A DNA stretch of 64,000 bases from Rubripirellula tenax (GTDB lineage: Bacteria > Planctomycetota > Planctomycetia > Pirellulales > Pirellulaceae), in the NCBI RefSeq assembly GCF_007860125.1, contig NZ_SJPW01000005.1:432065-496064 (forward strand), given 5' to 3'. Shown here piece by piece: positions 18,223-27,200 of this stretch. The translations under genes were made by a program, and so were the position numbers. The notes beneath the pieces are model-generated. The model was not told the DNA's origin, ran no database searches, and saw nothing but the letters and a program-made list of their open reading frames with translations. Position 1 is the first letter of the stretch; each line of letters begins with the position of its first letter.

Positions 18223-19089
18223 ATGAACCAAACACGAAACCGCAGCGCCACATTCTCATTGGCGTGTTTCGCATCGCTGGCTGCGATGGGCTCGGCATGC
18301 TCGCAATCATTCGATACCGCCCAGACGCGACTGCGTCCGATCGGTGCCCCCAGTGCCGTCGACCAATATCGATCCGATGTCCGCAGCGGCTCGCCGGCAA
18401 GCGGTTTCCAAGAAACGGCTTACACTCCGACCGTTCGCCAAGTCGCGATGCAGTTCCAGATGCCACCGGGCGGCAGCACCAATGCTTCGCCACCGACGGC
18501 ATTCCCGTCACCGACGCCGCCGCCACAAAGTTTCTCGCCGGCCCCGATTCCATCGAGCCTGCCACCGTCGACAATCGCTCCACCGTCGACACTGTCGCAA
18601 AACCCGACGGCCATTCCCCGTTCGTTGCCGACGATGCCTCCGCCATCGACATCGATTTCGTCTTCACCGATTTCGCCCACACCGGCAAGGATTCCGTCGA
18701 GCAGCGATTATATGCCGATCGCGCCTCCCCAATTGAATTCGGGCGGATTCGCAACCGCATACAATTGTCCCAACGTGACCGGGCCGAGCGCCTATTCGGC
18801 CGCCAGCGGAATCGGCTGTGGCCAAGTCGGATACCAAGCCCCGGCTTCGTACGCACCCAATCCTTCGAATCTGGTTCCGTTGAACACCGCCCCGGGAACC
18901 ATGCCACCGCCCGGCGTCGTCGCACCACCGATCTCGATCCCCACGGCCAGTGCCGCACCCGTGGGCCCGTTGATCTCGTTCGGCCAATCCGCCAACCCGG
19001 TTCAAGTCGGCGCCGGATTGTTCGGCCAACCGAAGGCTTACGTCCCGGGGCAAGGCGTGCGAAACTGGCTTCGTTATTTGACGCCCTAG
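18223..19089 (+). CDS. Proline/serine-rich exported protein, unknown function
   Basis: A 288-residue protein with a signal-type N-terminus (hydrophobic residues about 8-28) that contains a possible cleavage or lipid site at SAC. The centre (about 75-190) is very rich in Pro, Ser and Thr, suggesting an unstructured stretch across the envelope. The C-terminal 90 residues are richer in Gly and Asn, and the protein ends NWLRYLTP. Of two overlapping open frames here, this one is chosen because of its signal sequence, low-complexity composition and the AAGG 9 bases before ATG 18223. comB follows at 16 bases. Confidence 0.65.
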   Translation: MNQTRNRSATFSLACFASLAAMGSACSQSFDTAQTRLRPIGAPSAVDQYRSDVRSGSPASGFQETAYTPTVRQVAMQFQMPPGGSTNASPPTAFPSPTPPPQSFSPAPIPSSLPPSTIAPPSTLSQNPTAIPRSLPTMPPPSTSISSSPISPTPARIPSSSDYMPIAPPQLNSGGFATAYNCPNVTGPSAYSAASGIGCGQVGYQAPASYAPNPSNLVPLNTAPGTMPPPGVVAPPISIPTASAAPVGPLISFGQSANPVQVGAGLFGQPKAYVPGQGVRNWLRYLTP

Positions 19090-19105
19090 TTTCTGTGATC
19101 ACGCC

Positions 19106-19891
19106 ATGCGACTTGTTACTTCACTGATTCCCAACGACCCCGCCGACGACGTTCCGGCTTACGATGTTGCCGTCGTCATCGATGTCCTGCGAGCCACTTC
19201 CGTCGCAACCGTGGCGTTGGCTGCGGGCGCCGCGGAAATTTTGACATGCCGCGAGATCGCTGACGCTCGCGTGCTTGCCGATGCATCACGAGGTGACGCA
19301 ACGGCCGCGCTGCTTTGCGGCGAACGAGGATGTCGGCCGATCGACGGATTTGACCTGGGCAATTCGCCGGCCGAGTATTCCCCCGAACGAGTCGCCGGTC
19401 GCCAACTCATTTTCACAACAACCAACGGCACTCGGGCGATTCACACAGCCGCGACGGCAAGGTCAATGCTGCTGGCCAGCTTCTTGAACCTTTCCGCTGT
19501 CGTCGAAGCCTTGTCGGGTGTCGAAAGCGTGCATCTGGTTTGCGCAGGAACCGATGGCGTGGTCACCGGCGAAGACGTGCTGCTAGCCGGCGCGATCGTT
19601 GATCGCTGCTGCTCACAACGCGAAGGTGATTGCACGCTGGATGACGCTTCCTCGATCGCTAGATCTTGGTGGCAGTCGCGAATACCAACGCCCGACCCTG
19701 CTTCGCTAGCCAAGCAGTTGGCCCAAACGACCGGCGGCCGGAACTTGATCCGCGTTGGTTACGAATCCGACTTGATACGATGCGCGGCCATCGACACGGT
19801 CCCCGTTGTGCCTCGCCGGTCTCGTATCGCGCCGACCGGATTCACATTGGCTCATAGTGTCGCAGTACAACCGATGGCCTTCGAAAAGTAG
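19106..19891 (+). CDS. comB: 2-phosphosulfolactate phosphatase family protein (ComB)
   Basis: A 261-residue protein matching the ComB family, Mg-dependent acid phosphatases that release sulfolactate from 2-phosphosulfolactate. Typical motifs: VIDVLRATSVATVALAAGA (about 24-42), CGERGCRPIDGFDLGNSPAEY, TTTNGTRAI, and AGTDGVVTGEDVLLAGAI (about 147-164). In archaea the pathway leads to coenzyme M. In bacteria the physiological use is less clear and may involve sulfolactate. Partner genes comA and comC are not in the window. It starts 16 bases after the Pro-rich gene. Confidence 0.88.
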   Translation: MRLVTSLIPNDPADDVPAYDVAVVIDVLRATSVATVALAAGAAEILTCREIADARVLADASRGDATAALLCGERGCRPIDGFDLGNSPAEYSPERVAGRQLIFTTTNGTRAIHTAATARSMLLASFLNLSAVVEALSGVESVHLVCAGTDGVVTGEDVLLAGAIVDRCCSQREGDCTLDDASSIARSWWQSRIPTPDPASLAKQLAQTTGGRNLIRVGYESDLIRCAAIDTVPVVPRRSRIAPTGFTLAHSVAVQPMAFEK

Positions 19892-19923
19892 CGGCTCATC
19901 GTTTCGGCTACGATGGTCGTTCT

Positions 19924-22900
19924 ATGACACTTTCACTTCGCCGATTTCGGTTCATGCCGCGTTCCCTTCACCCATACGTCCGTCGATTAGGATGGCATGG
20001 ATGCGTTGTCGGATTGTTGCTCGGTTTGCCGTTTCTTGCCGCGGCCCAGGAAACTCGCGTTCCCCCGACCGGCAATGATCAAGTCACCGAGGCGATCGCA
20101 ACCTTCGAAAACAAGGGCGTCCAACCCGACGCATCGCAGCCTACATCGCCCGCCAAGGTCGGGTCGACGTTTCGCACCGCCGATGGAGTGGCCATCGACT
20201 TAATCGCGAACGAACCCGACGTGGCTCAGCCCCTATTTTGCAGTTGGGATTCCAAAGGGCGACTGTGGGTCGTTCAATACCGACAGTATCAGTATCCGGC
20301 CGGATTGAAAGTCGTTCGCTTCGATCAATACTTGCGAGCCGTTTTTGACAAGGTTCCCGAACCGCCGCCCCACGGCGCGCCGGGCTTGGACAAGATCACC
20401 CTCTACGAAGATCGCGACGGCGACGGCTTTCTTGAAACGTCTCGCGATGTCATCGACGGTCTGAACATCGCCACCTCGGTGCAAACCGGCGACGGTGGCA
20501 TTTGGGTTTTGAATCCTCCGTATCTCTTGTTCTATCCCGACGAAAACGATGACGACGTTCCCGATGGTGATCCCGAAGTTCATTTATCGGGCTTTGGCAT
20601 CCAAGACACACACTCGGTCGCCAACAGTTTGACGTGGGGCGTGGACGGATGGCTATACGGCGCCAACGGCAGCACCACCGGCAGCACCACCGGCGGCACG
20701 ATCAAGTCACCAACCGACTCGGTCGGAATTGCTTTCGAAGGCCAATGCATCTGGCGATACCATCCGCGACTACATCGTTTCGAAATCTATGCCGAAGGCG
20801 GTGGCAACACTTTCAGTTTTGAAATGGATGCCGGGGGCCAAGTTTTCTCGGGAACGAATTCAGGCAACACGCGTGGCTACCACTATCCGCAGGGCGGTTA
20901 CTTCGAAAAAAACTGGGGCAAGCACGGACCGCTGACCAATCCGTACGCATTGGGTTACTTGAAGGCGATGCCCAGCGACGGCGACGACCGGCGTTTTCCA
21001 CAAGCGTTCTTGATCTACGAAAGCGATCTATTTGGTCCTTCGTTTCTGCAGACCATCGTCGCGCCGAATTCGCTGCACAACGTGGTCTGGCACAGCGACC
21101 GAGTTTCGATGGGTTCGACCTATCGAACGGTGGATCGCGACAACTTAGTTGAATCCAGCGACCGATGGTTTCGGCCCGTGTACGCCGGTGTCGGACCCGA
21201 CGGATCGATTTACATGGCCGATTGGTACGACACACGACTGAGTCACCTCAGCCCGACGGATAACTGGCACAAGACCAGCGGCCGACTGTACCGAGTGCGC
21301 CCGACCGATTCGCCCTTGCCAAAATACACCGCAGGCGATCTATCCCAAGCAACCAACGACGAACTGATCTCACATTTCGACTCGGATAACAAATGGTTGC
21401 GTCAGAGAAGTGTCCTAGAACTCTCATGGCGAGATGACGTGTCGATCGTCGATCGGCTGATAGCGAAGGTTCGTCAATCGGGATCACTCGAGGCCCTGTG
21501 GACTCTGCATGGAATCGAACGACTCGACGCCCGCTTGATCAAAGAGTTTCTGAACCACCGGGATGCCCCGATTCGAAGATGGACGATTCGCTTGCTGGGC
21601 GATGGAACGGTTGTCAACGACACAGTAGCGGTGGACGCCGACTTCCGCGCGTTGGCCTCGGGCGAATCGGACGTCCAAGTCCGCAGCCAGTGGGCCAGCT
21701 CTGCCAAGCGGCTCCCCGCCGACGTCGCGATCCCGATCGTTGACGGCTTGCTGGACCATACCGACGACTTGGACGATCCACAGATTCCACTTCTGATTTG
21801 GTGGGCGGTTGAGAATCACGCCGACGAGCTAGCGAACCTGGATCCGCTTTTGCGACAGACCGCGCGGCGACAACGGCCCCTGTTCCAACAGGTCATCCTG
21901 GCCCGCTTGATGCAGCGTTACGCGTTGATCGGAACGCAGGCTGCGTTTGCATCGGCGGAACAATTGATTGGCATGGTCGAGGACGAACCGTCAACGGACC
22001 AGATCATTCGTGGACTCAACCAAGCGTTCGTCGGCCGATCAATCCCGTCGTTACCGCCCGCGATGGGCAAAGCCATGACGGAGTATCGCCAGTCGCTAGG
22101 CAAATCAGGAATCGTCTTGCGCTTGCGACAGGAAGGCGACTCCGCCGTGAAGGACGCCCTGGCCGCGCTGGCGGACGCATCGATCGACGAAGCCGTCCGC
22201 GCCGAACTCTTGGCGACACTGGGAACGCGATTCTATCCCGGCGCGCTGCCGACATTACTGGCAATCGCAACGGGCAATCGAGGCGACGCCCCTGCCCTTC
22301 AACGCGCGGCCATCGCCGCGCTCGCAGTCTACGATGCCCCCGATATCGCCCAACAACTGCTTACCAAATTTCAGACGACGATCTCGGCGGAACATGAACT
22401 TCGCGATACGGCCTGTCGCACCTTGGCGTCGCGTCTTCCATGGGCGCAAGAGTTGGTGGCGGAAGTCAACGCGTGGCGAATGAAACCCCAGGATCTGTCC
22501 GCCGACGTGATCCAGCGACTTCGAACCTTCGATGATCCCGTACTCACACAGCAGGTTGATAGAGCGCTGGGTCCCGTCATCACCGTGTCGTCAGCCGAAA
22601 CGGCGCGGCGAATCAATGAACTGATTCACCACATGAGCGAGGCGCTCGGCGATGCCACGTCTGGCAAACTTCACTATGAAAAGAAGTGTGCCAGCTGTCA
22701 CATGCTGTTCGGGCAAGGTCACAAAGTGGGTCCGCCGCTGGACGGATACGAACGGGGCAACGCGAAATTTTGGTTGCCAGCCATCTTGGATCCGAGTCTC
22801 GAAATTCGCGAAGGCTTTCAATCGTTCCGTGCACTGACGATCGACGGGCGTGTCATTACCGGCATGATTGCCGATCGGTCGCCGCATTCGATCACGTTTC

Positions 22901-23064
22901 GTGGTCCCGATCAAAAAACGACACTGGTTCCACGCGAAGAAATCGATCAGTTCGATCCGCTGGCAACGTCGTTGATGCCGGCCCAGTTGCTCGATGACAT
23001 GACCAACGACGAAGTCATCGACCTGCTGGCCTACTTGATGCAATCCCGTCCGCAGTCCCCGTGA
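19924..23064 (+). CDS. PVC-type haem-binding CxxCH protein (dehydrogenase-like, HEAT-like, cytochrome c)
   Basis: A 1046-residue secreted protein with a signal peptide (about residues 20-41, ending AAAQ). Residues about 60-480 form a beta-propeller, glucose/sorbosone dehydrogenase-like, as in the PVC membrane-bound dehydrogenase family (motifs LYEDRDGDGF, SLTWGVDGWLYGANG, MADWYDTR). Residues about 490-880 are helical, HEAT-like repeats. A C-terminal cytochrome c domain carries C922-A-S-C925-H926. Such proteins are thought to oxidise sugars or other organics in the periplasm; the substrate is unknown. A GSTT repeat (about 250-258) is encoded by a short tandem DNA repeat. The isochorismatase-fold gene starts 8 bases after its stop, so the two are an operon. 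Confidence 0.93.
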   Translation: MTLSLRRFRFMPRSLHPYVRRLGWHGCVVGLLLGLPFLAAAQETRVPPTGNDQVTEAIATFENKGVQPDASQPTSPAKVGSTFRTADGVAIDLIANEPDVAQPLFCSWDSKGRLWVVQYRQYQYPAGLKVVRFDQYLRAVFDKVPEPPPHGAPGLDKITLYEDRDGDGFLETSRDVIDGLNIATSVQTGDGGIWVLNPPYLLFYPDENDDDVPDGDPEVHLSGFGIQDTHSVANSLTWGVDGWLYGANGSTTGSTTGGTIKSPTDSVGIAFEGQCIWRYHPRLHRFEIYAEGGGNTFSFEMDAGGQVFSGTNSGNTRGYHYPQGGYFEKNWGKHGPLTNPYALGYLKAMPSDGDDRRFPQAFLIYESDLFGPSFLQTIVAPNSLHNVVWHSDRVSMGSTYRTVDRDNLVESSDRWFRPVYAGVGPDGSIYMADWYDTRLSHLSPTDNWHKTSGRLYRVRPTDSPLPKYTAGDLSQATNDELISHFDSDNKWLRQRSVLELSWRDDVSIVDRLIAKVRQSGSLEALWTLHGIERLDARLIKEFLNHRDAPIRRWTIRLLGDGTVVNDTVAVDADFRALASGESDVQVRSQWASSAKRLPADVAIPIVDGLLDHTDDLDDPQIPLLIWWAVENHADELANLDPLLRQTARRQRPLFQQVILARLMQRYALIGTQAAFASAEQLIGMVEDEPSTDQIIRGLNQAFVGRSIPSLPPAMGKAMTEYRQSLGKSGIVLRLRQEGDSAVKDALAALADASIDEAVRAELLATLGTRFYPGALPTLLAIATGNRGDAPALQRAAIAALAVYDAPDIAQQLLTKFQTTISAEHELRDTACRTLASRLPWAQELVAEVNAWRMKPQDLSADVIQRLRTFDDPVLTQQVDRALGPVITVSSAETARRINELIHHMSEALGDATSGKLHYEKKCASCHMLFGQGHKVGPPLDGYERGNAKFWLPAILDPSLEIREGFQSFRALTIDGRVITGMIADRSPHSITFRGPDQKTTLVPREEIDQFDPLATSLMPAQLLDDMTNDEVIDLLAYLMQSRPQSP

Positions 23065-23071
23065 GGCCACC

Positions 23072-23977
23072 ATGTTGAATCCTTTATTCCCCCGTTTCGA
23101 TCGGATCGCCTTGGTGGTGATTGCTGGCTTCATCGCTTGTCCCATCCGATCCGCCGCACAAACGGCAGGTGATGCGACGGCGATCGAAATGACCATCCGC
23201 TACGAAACAGAAACCGACCCGAAACGCCATCAATTCAAGACGGTGGAGGAACCTCGCACGTGGACGGCAACCGAAACGGCCATCGTCGTTTGCGACATGT
23301 GGGACCAGCACTGGTGTCGCGGTGCCACCGATCGCGTGGCCGAAATGGCACCGAGAATGAACCAGGTGATTCAGCGGGCTCGCGAACAAGGGGTGCTGAT
23401 CATTCACTGTCCAAGTGCGTGCTTGGATTTCTACAAAGGCACACCGATGCGGCAACGGGCGATCGATGCGGCCCAGTCCGCCAAGGACGATCCGTCGCTG
23501 CAATCCAAGACTCCATTGCAAGGTTGGTGCTGGCTGGATCCCGTTCGTGAACCATCGCTGCCGATCGACGATACCGATGGTGGATGCGATTGCGATCCCA
23601 CGTGCCAGCAACACGAAGCCTGGACGCGCCAGATCGAAACGATTCGCATTGACCCGAGCGATGCCATCACTGACAGCGACGAAGCCTTCTACTTGATGAA
23701 GCAACGCGGCATCAAGAACGTCATCGTGATGGGCGTACATTTGAACATGTGCGTTCTAGGGCGCCCGTTTTCCATTCGCCAAATGGTCCAGCAGGGCCAA
23801 AACGTCGTGCTGGTCCGCGATTTGACCGACACGATGTACAACTCGCGAAAAAGTCCCTACGTCAGCCATTTCGACGGCACACGTTTGGTCACCCAACACG
23901 TTGAACGTTACTGGTGCCCCACCATCACCAGCACCGACGTCGACGGCGGCCCCGAGTTCCATTTCGCGGCTGATTGA
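23072..23977 (+). CDS. Secreted isochorismatase-fold cysteine hydrolase
   Basis: A 301-residue protein with a signal peptide (cleavage after about residue 29, SAAQ). The isochorismatase-like fold is shown by VVCDMWDQHWC (Asp75), a central EQGVLIIHCPS strand, and the nucleophile region HLNMCVLGRPF with Cys227. Family members hydrolyse amides, nicotinamide or isochorismate. Export makes a biosynthetic isochorismatase role unlikely. The region 165-180 is unusually Cys/Asp-rich (GGCDCDPTC). It overlaps no other gene but follows the PVC cytochrome by 8 bases, suggesting linked function. Confidence 0.88.
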   Translation: MLNPLFPRFDRIALVVIAGFIACPIRSAAQTAGDATAIEMTIRYETETDPKRHQFKTVEEPRTWTATETAIVVCDMWDQHWCRGATDRVAEMAPRMNQVIQRAREQGVLIIHCPSACLDFYKGTPMRQRAIDAAQSAKDDPSLQSKTPLQGWCWLDPVREPSLPIDDTDGGCDCDPTCQQHEAWTRQIETIRIDPSDAITDSDEAFYLMKQRGIKNVIVMGVHLNMCVLGRPFSIRQMVQQGQNVVLVRDLTDTMYNSRKSPYVSHFDGTRLVTQHVERYWCPTITSTDVDGGPEFHFAAD

Positions 23978-23992
23978 TTTTTGCATCGAAGC

Positions 23993-24064
23993 AGCCGAAG
24001 ACCACGGTATCCCGTGCAAAAGTCACCGAAAACCCGTAGATGCCTCGGTAGTCTTGCATCGGCT
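23993..24064 (+). ncRNA. Candidate structured RNA leader (three-way junction)
   Basis: Bases 23993-24002 pair with 24051-24064 (10 bp with a four-base bulge). They enclose a 5-bp hairpin with a TATC loop (24003-24016), an A-rich joining segment (24017-24024) and a second hairpin (24025-24049, 5-bp stem). The layout and the GCAAA-then-CCG-then-CGGTAG order recall the c-di-GMP-I (GEMM) riboswitch, but the tetraloop-receptor parts are not recognisable. The last four bases (24061-24064) could instead pair with 24076-24079, a switch-like option. It lies about 150 bases before the 1383-residue surface protein gene. Found by eye; unverified. Confidence 0.3.
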
Positions 24065-24217
24065 CTTGGAGACCTAGCCACTACCCCCCCCAGCAGGAAC
24101 AACGGAGCCTTACCGACCTGGTTCATTCTGGACCAAACGACCAAAGACATGATCAACGCAATCGTCGAAATCCAGGCGTCGACTTGATCCTGTTCCGTAC
24201 GGGTAGCAGAGACTAAC

Positions 24218-27200
24218 ATGTACTCTTCATTCCAATCGGTCACCCTCCAAGATGCCATGCTTCACAAAAAAAAGAAGCGCCGTCGTTTAATAGTAGAGCG
24301 TTTGGAATCGCGAGCTCTGTTGGCTGCGGGCATTGACGTAGCGTTGTATGAGTTCACAACGCATGATCCGTCAAACGGAGTCCTGCATCTTTTCTCCAGC
24401 GACACCCACGCGTCGACTACCGCCAGTGACATTACCTCAAGCTTGTTTCTTGGTTTCACCGGCAACGGAGACCCGCCGCGTGGATTGGCGCTCGGCGGTG
24501 CATTTGATGAAACGAGTGAGCCGACGCCAGCAGGTGGTCAGAACGACTATCTTGAATTCACGATCGCACCGGACGCTGGATTTGAATTGAGTCTGTCACG
24601 GTTCGCGATGCAGGTTCGAAAGAATGATCCGAATTCCAAGGATAGTTACTCCGTCTACTTCGATAACGACCCTGGCGCAGGCGGTGACAACTTCACAACC
24701 AAAATCCTCAGTCAAACGATCTTCAGCGAGGATATTTTTGAAACGCTTGACGTCGATTTGGAGAGCGTTGCGATGCTTGCCAATCAAACGACACCCATTA
24801 CATTTCGCGTCTACAGCTGGGGAACCGTTGGCCTGGGCACCGCGCGGTTGGACAACATTCGAGTCCAGGCGGTTGCTGAAACGAGCAGTGGATCGATTTA
24901 CGCTTACTATGGTGACTCGGAACGACTCATCAATCCGCTCGACGAACTCGGCAACCGTGTCGCCGATTTCTCGACCGCGGGATACAAGTACGGCAACTCG
25001 CCGATTCCCGACGTGACACAATCGATCGCGGCTGCCCGCGTGGTGAATGTCTCGCCAATCGCCGGTGACAATACCGCACATATTCAAGCTGCGATCGATC
25101 AAGTGGAAGCGATGTCGCTTGATGCGAACGGATTCCGCGGCATTGTTCAGCTGGGCGCCGGTGATTTTCCCATCAACGATCAGGTAAACATACTTGGCAG
25201 CGGCGTTGTTCTACGCGGGGTTGGTGATGGTGATGATCCGTTGGTCGATACGATTCTGCGCGGAACCGGTACAGCGAAACGGTCGCTCGTTGTCGTTGGC
25301 CCATCGGCAGGTTTTGCATCGGGAATCGGCGGTACCACTCATAACATTGTCGACAAATATGTCCCGGTGGGTGCCACTAGCTTCAACGTTGATTCGACGA
25401 CGAACTGGTCGGTCGGCGATCCGGTTGTCGTGCGTCGTCCCAGTACAGCGGACTGGATTGCGGATATCGGGATGGACAGTATTCCACCGCGATCCGATGG
25501 CAGCACGGTGAATCAGTGGGCTCCTGGATCCTATGACCAACTGTACGAACGTGTCATAACGCGCATCGAGGGCGATCGCGTTTTCCTCAATGCGCCATTG
25601 ATGAATGCGTTCGAGCTTCAGTACGGCGGGGGAACGATTTTTCGATATACGTTCCCAAGAATCAACAATGTTGGCATCGAGAACATTCGCGGCAAGTCAG
25701 ACTTTGTTGGCGCCGAGGACGAAGACCACGCGAACACATTCATCGAACTTCAGGCGGTAGAAGATGCCTGGGTAAGCAACGTGACCGGACAACATTTCGT
25801 TTTTGCAACGGTGCATGCAACGAGCCGTTCGATCCGAGTGACGGTTGACGATGCGCAAAGTCTTGATCCGGTTTCCATTGTGACAGGTGGTCGTCGATAC
25901 CCATTCAATGCGGATGGCCAATTTATATTGATGAAGAATTTGTATTCCGAATTTGGCCGACATGACTTTGTCAACAATGCGAGAACTCGTAATCGTGGAC
26001 CCAACGTTTTTCTTGACGCCGTCGCCGTCAATTCATTTAGCAGCACGGGGCCTCATCAAAGCTGGTCCACAGGTACTCTTTACGACACGGTCAAAACAGA
26101 CAATTTGATTGAAGCTCGCAATCGGGGCAACTTTGGCTCGGGACATGGATGGGGCGGCGCGAACTTTGTTTTTTGGAATACCGTTGCTGACACAAACATT
26201 GTTCAGAATCCACCGACCGCACAAAATTGGCTCATTGGGGCCATCGGGTCAGTGATCGAGGAAACTCGTTTTGGTCCCCAGCCATCGGGAAACTACGATT
26301 CGATCGGTTCTCCCATCGATTTTGGTGATCCCAACAATCCGACGAACAGCCTGTACGTCGCCCAGCGGAACGAAGCGAACTCGTACGCCGATACTCAATT
26401 GGCGGAATACGTGATCGGCGACTACGATCTTGGCGCGTACGACAGCGCCGGCAGTGTCGACACCGTTATCGCCGACCCCGCGTGGTTGTCAACGATCACA
26501 GCCAACACGTCGACGACGATACTTAGTTCGATGGACGGCGGCGACCAGGATGGCATCCTGCCGATTTCATTCGCGCCGCAGTTGACCACCAACGAAGTCA
26601 TCGTCTCGGCATTGGTTTCGATCGGAATTCGAGACTTGGACGATGCGACGACCGGTGAGGTTTGGATCGATTCGGTAGCGGATCGCCGTTCGTTCGCGTC
26701 GCTGGGAATCCTGGCGTCACCGACTTTCAATCGAACGCAAACTGTGACTTTGGAGCTAACCGGCGCAGAATTGTCAGCGTTTGCAGATGGTCGGCTCGAC
26801 CTGGCGGTCAGTGATGCGGTTGTCGATTGGTTGAATGTGCAACTGGTGATTGGCGAACAAACCGCACTCATCGAGCAAACCGTCCAAGACGGTACTCGCG
26901 TGTTGGTTGAGGAGTTTGATAACGGTGGTCCGTTTGTCGCCTACTACGATTCGACCCAGGGGAACGCAGGCGGCCAAGCCCGGCCCGACGAAGACGTCGA
27001 CTTGTATGCCGCCAGCATCGTCTTGGGCAACATCGCCGATGGCGAGTGGCTGGAGTTTTCCCGAGACATCGTTCCCGGTGTTTACGACATCGACGTGCGG
27101 GCGTGGTCGACCAATGCTAACCCCAAGGGAGTTCGAATTCTGATCGCCGAAAACTCTTCGACGCAGTCGTTTACCGAGTTAGGATCGATCGATGTCCCTG

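Noticed and set aside
18144-19127. Second long plus frame overlapping the Pro-rich protein and comB start
   Set aside because: It lacks a signal peptide and known motifs and would overlap the comB start; the other frame has a sensible start and exported composition.
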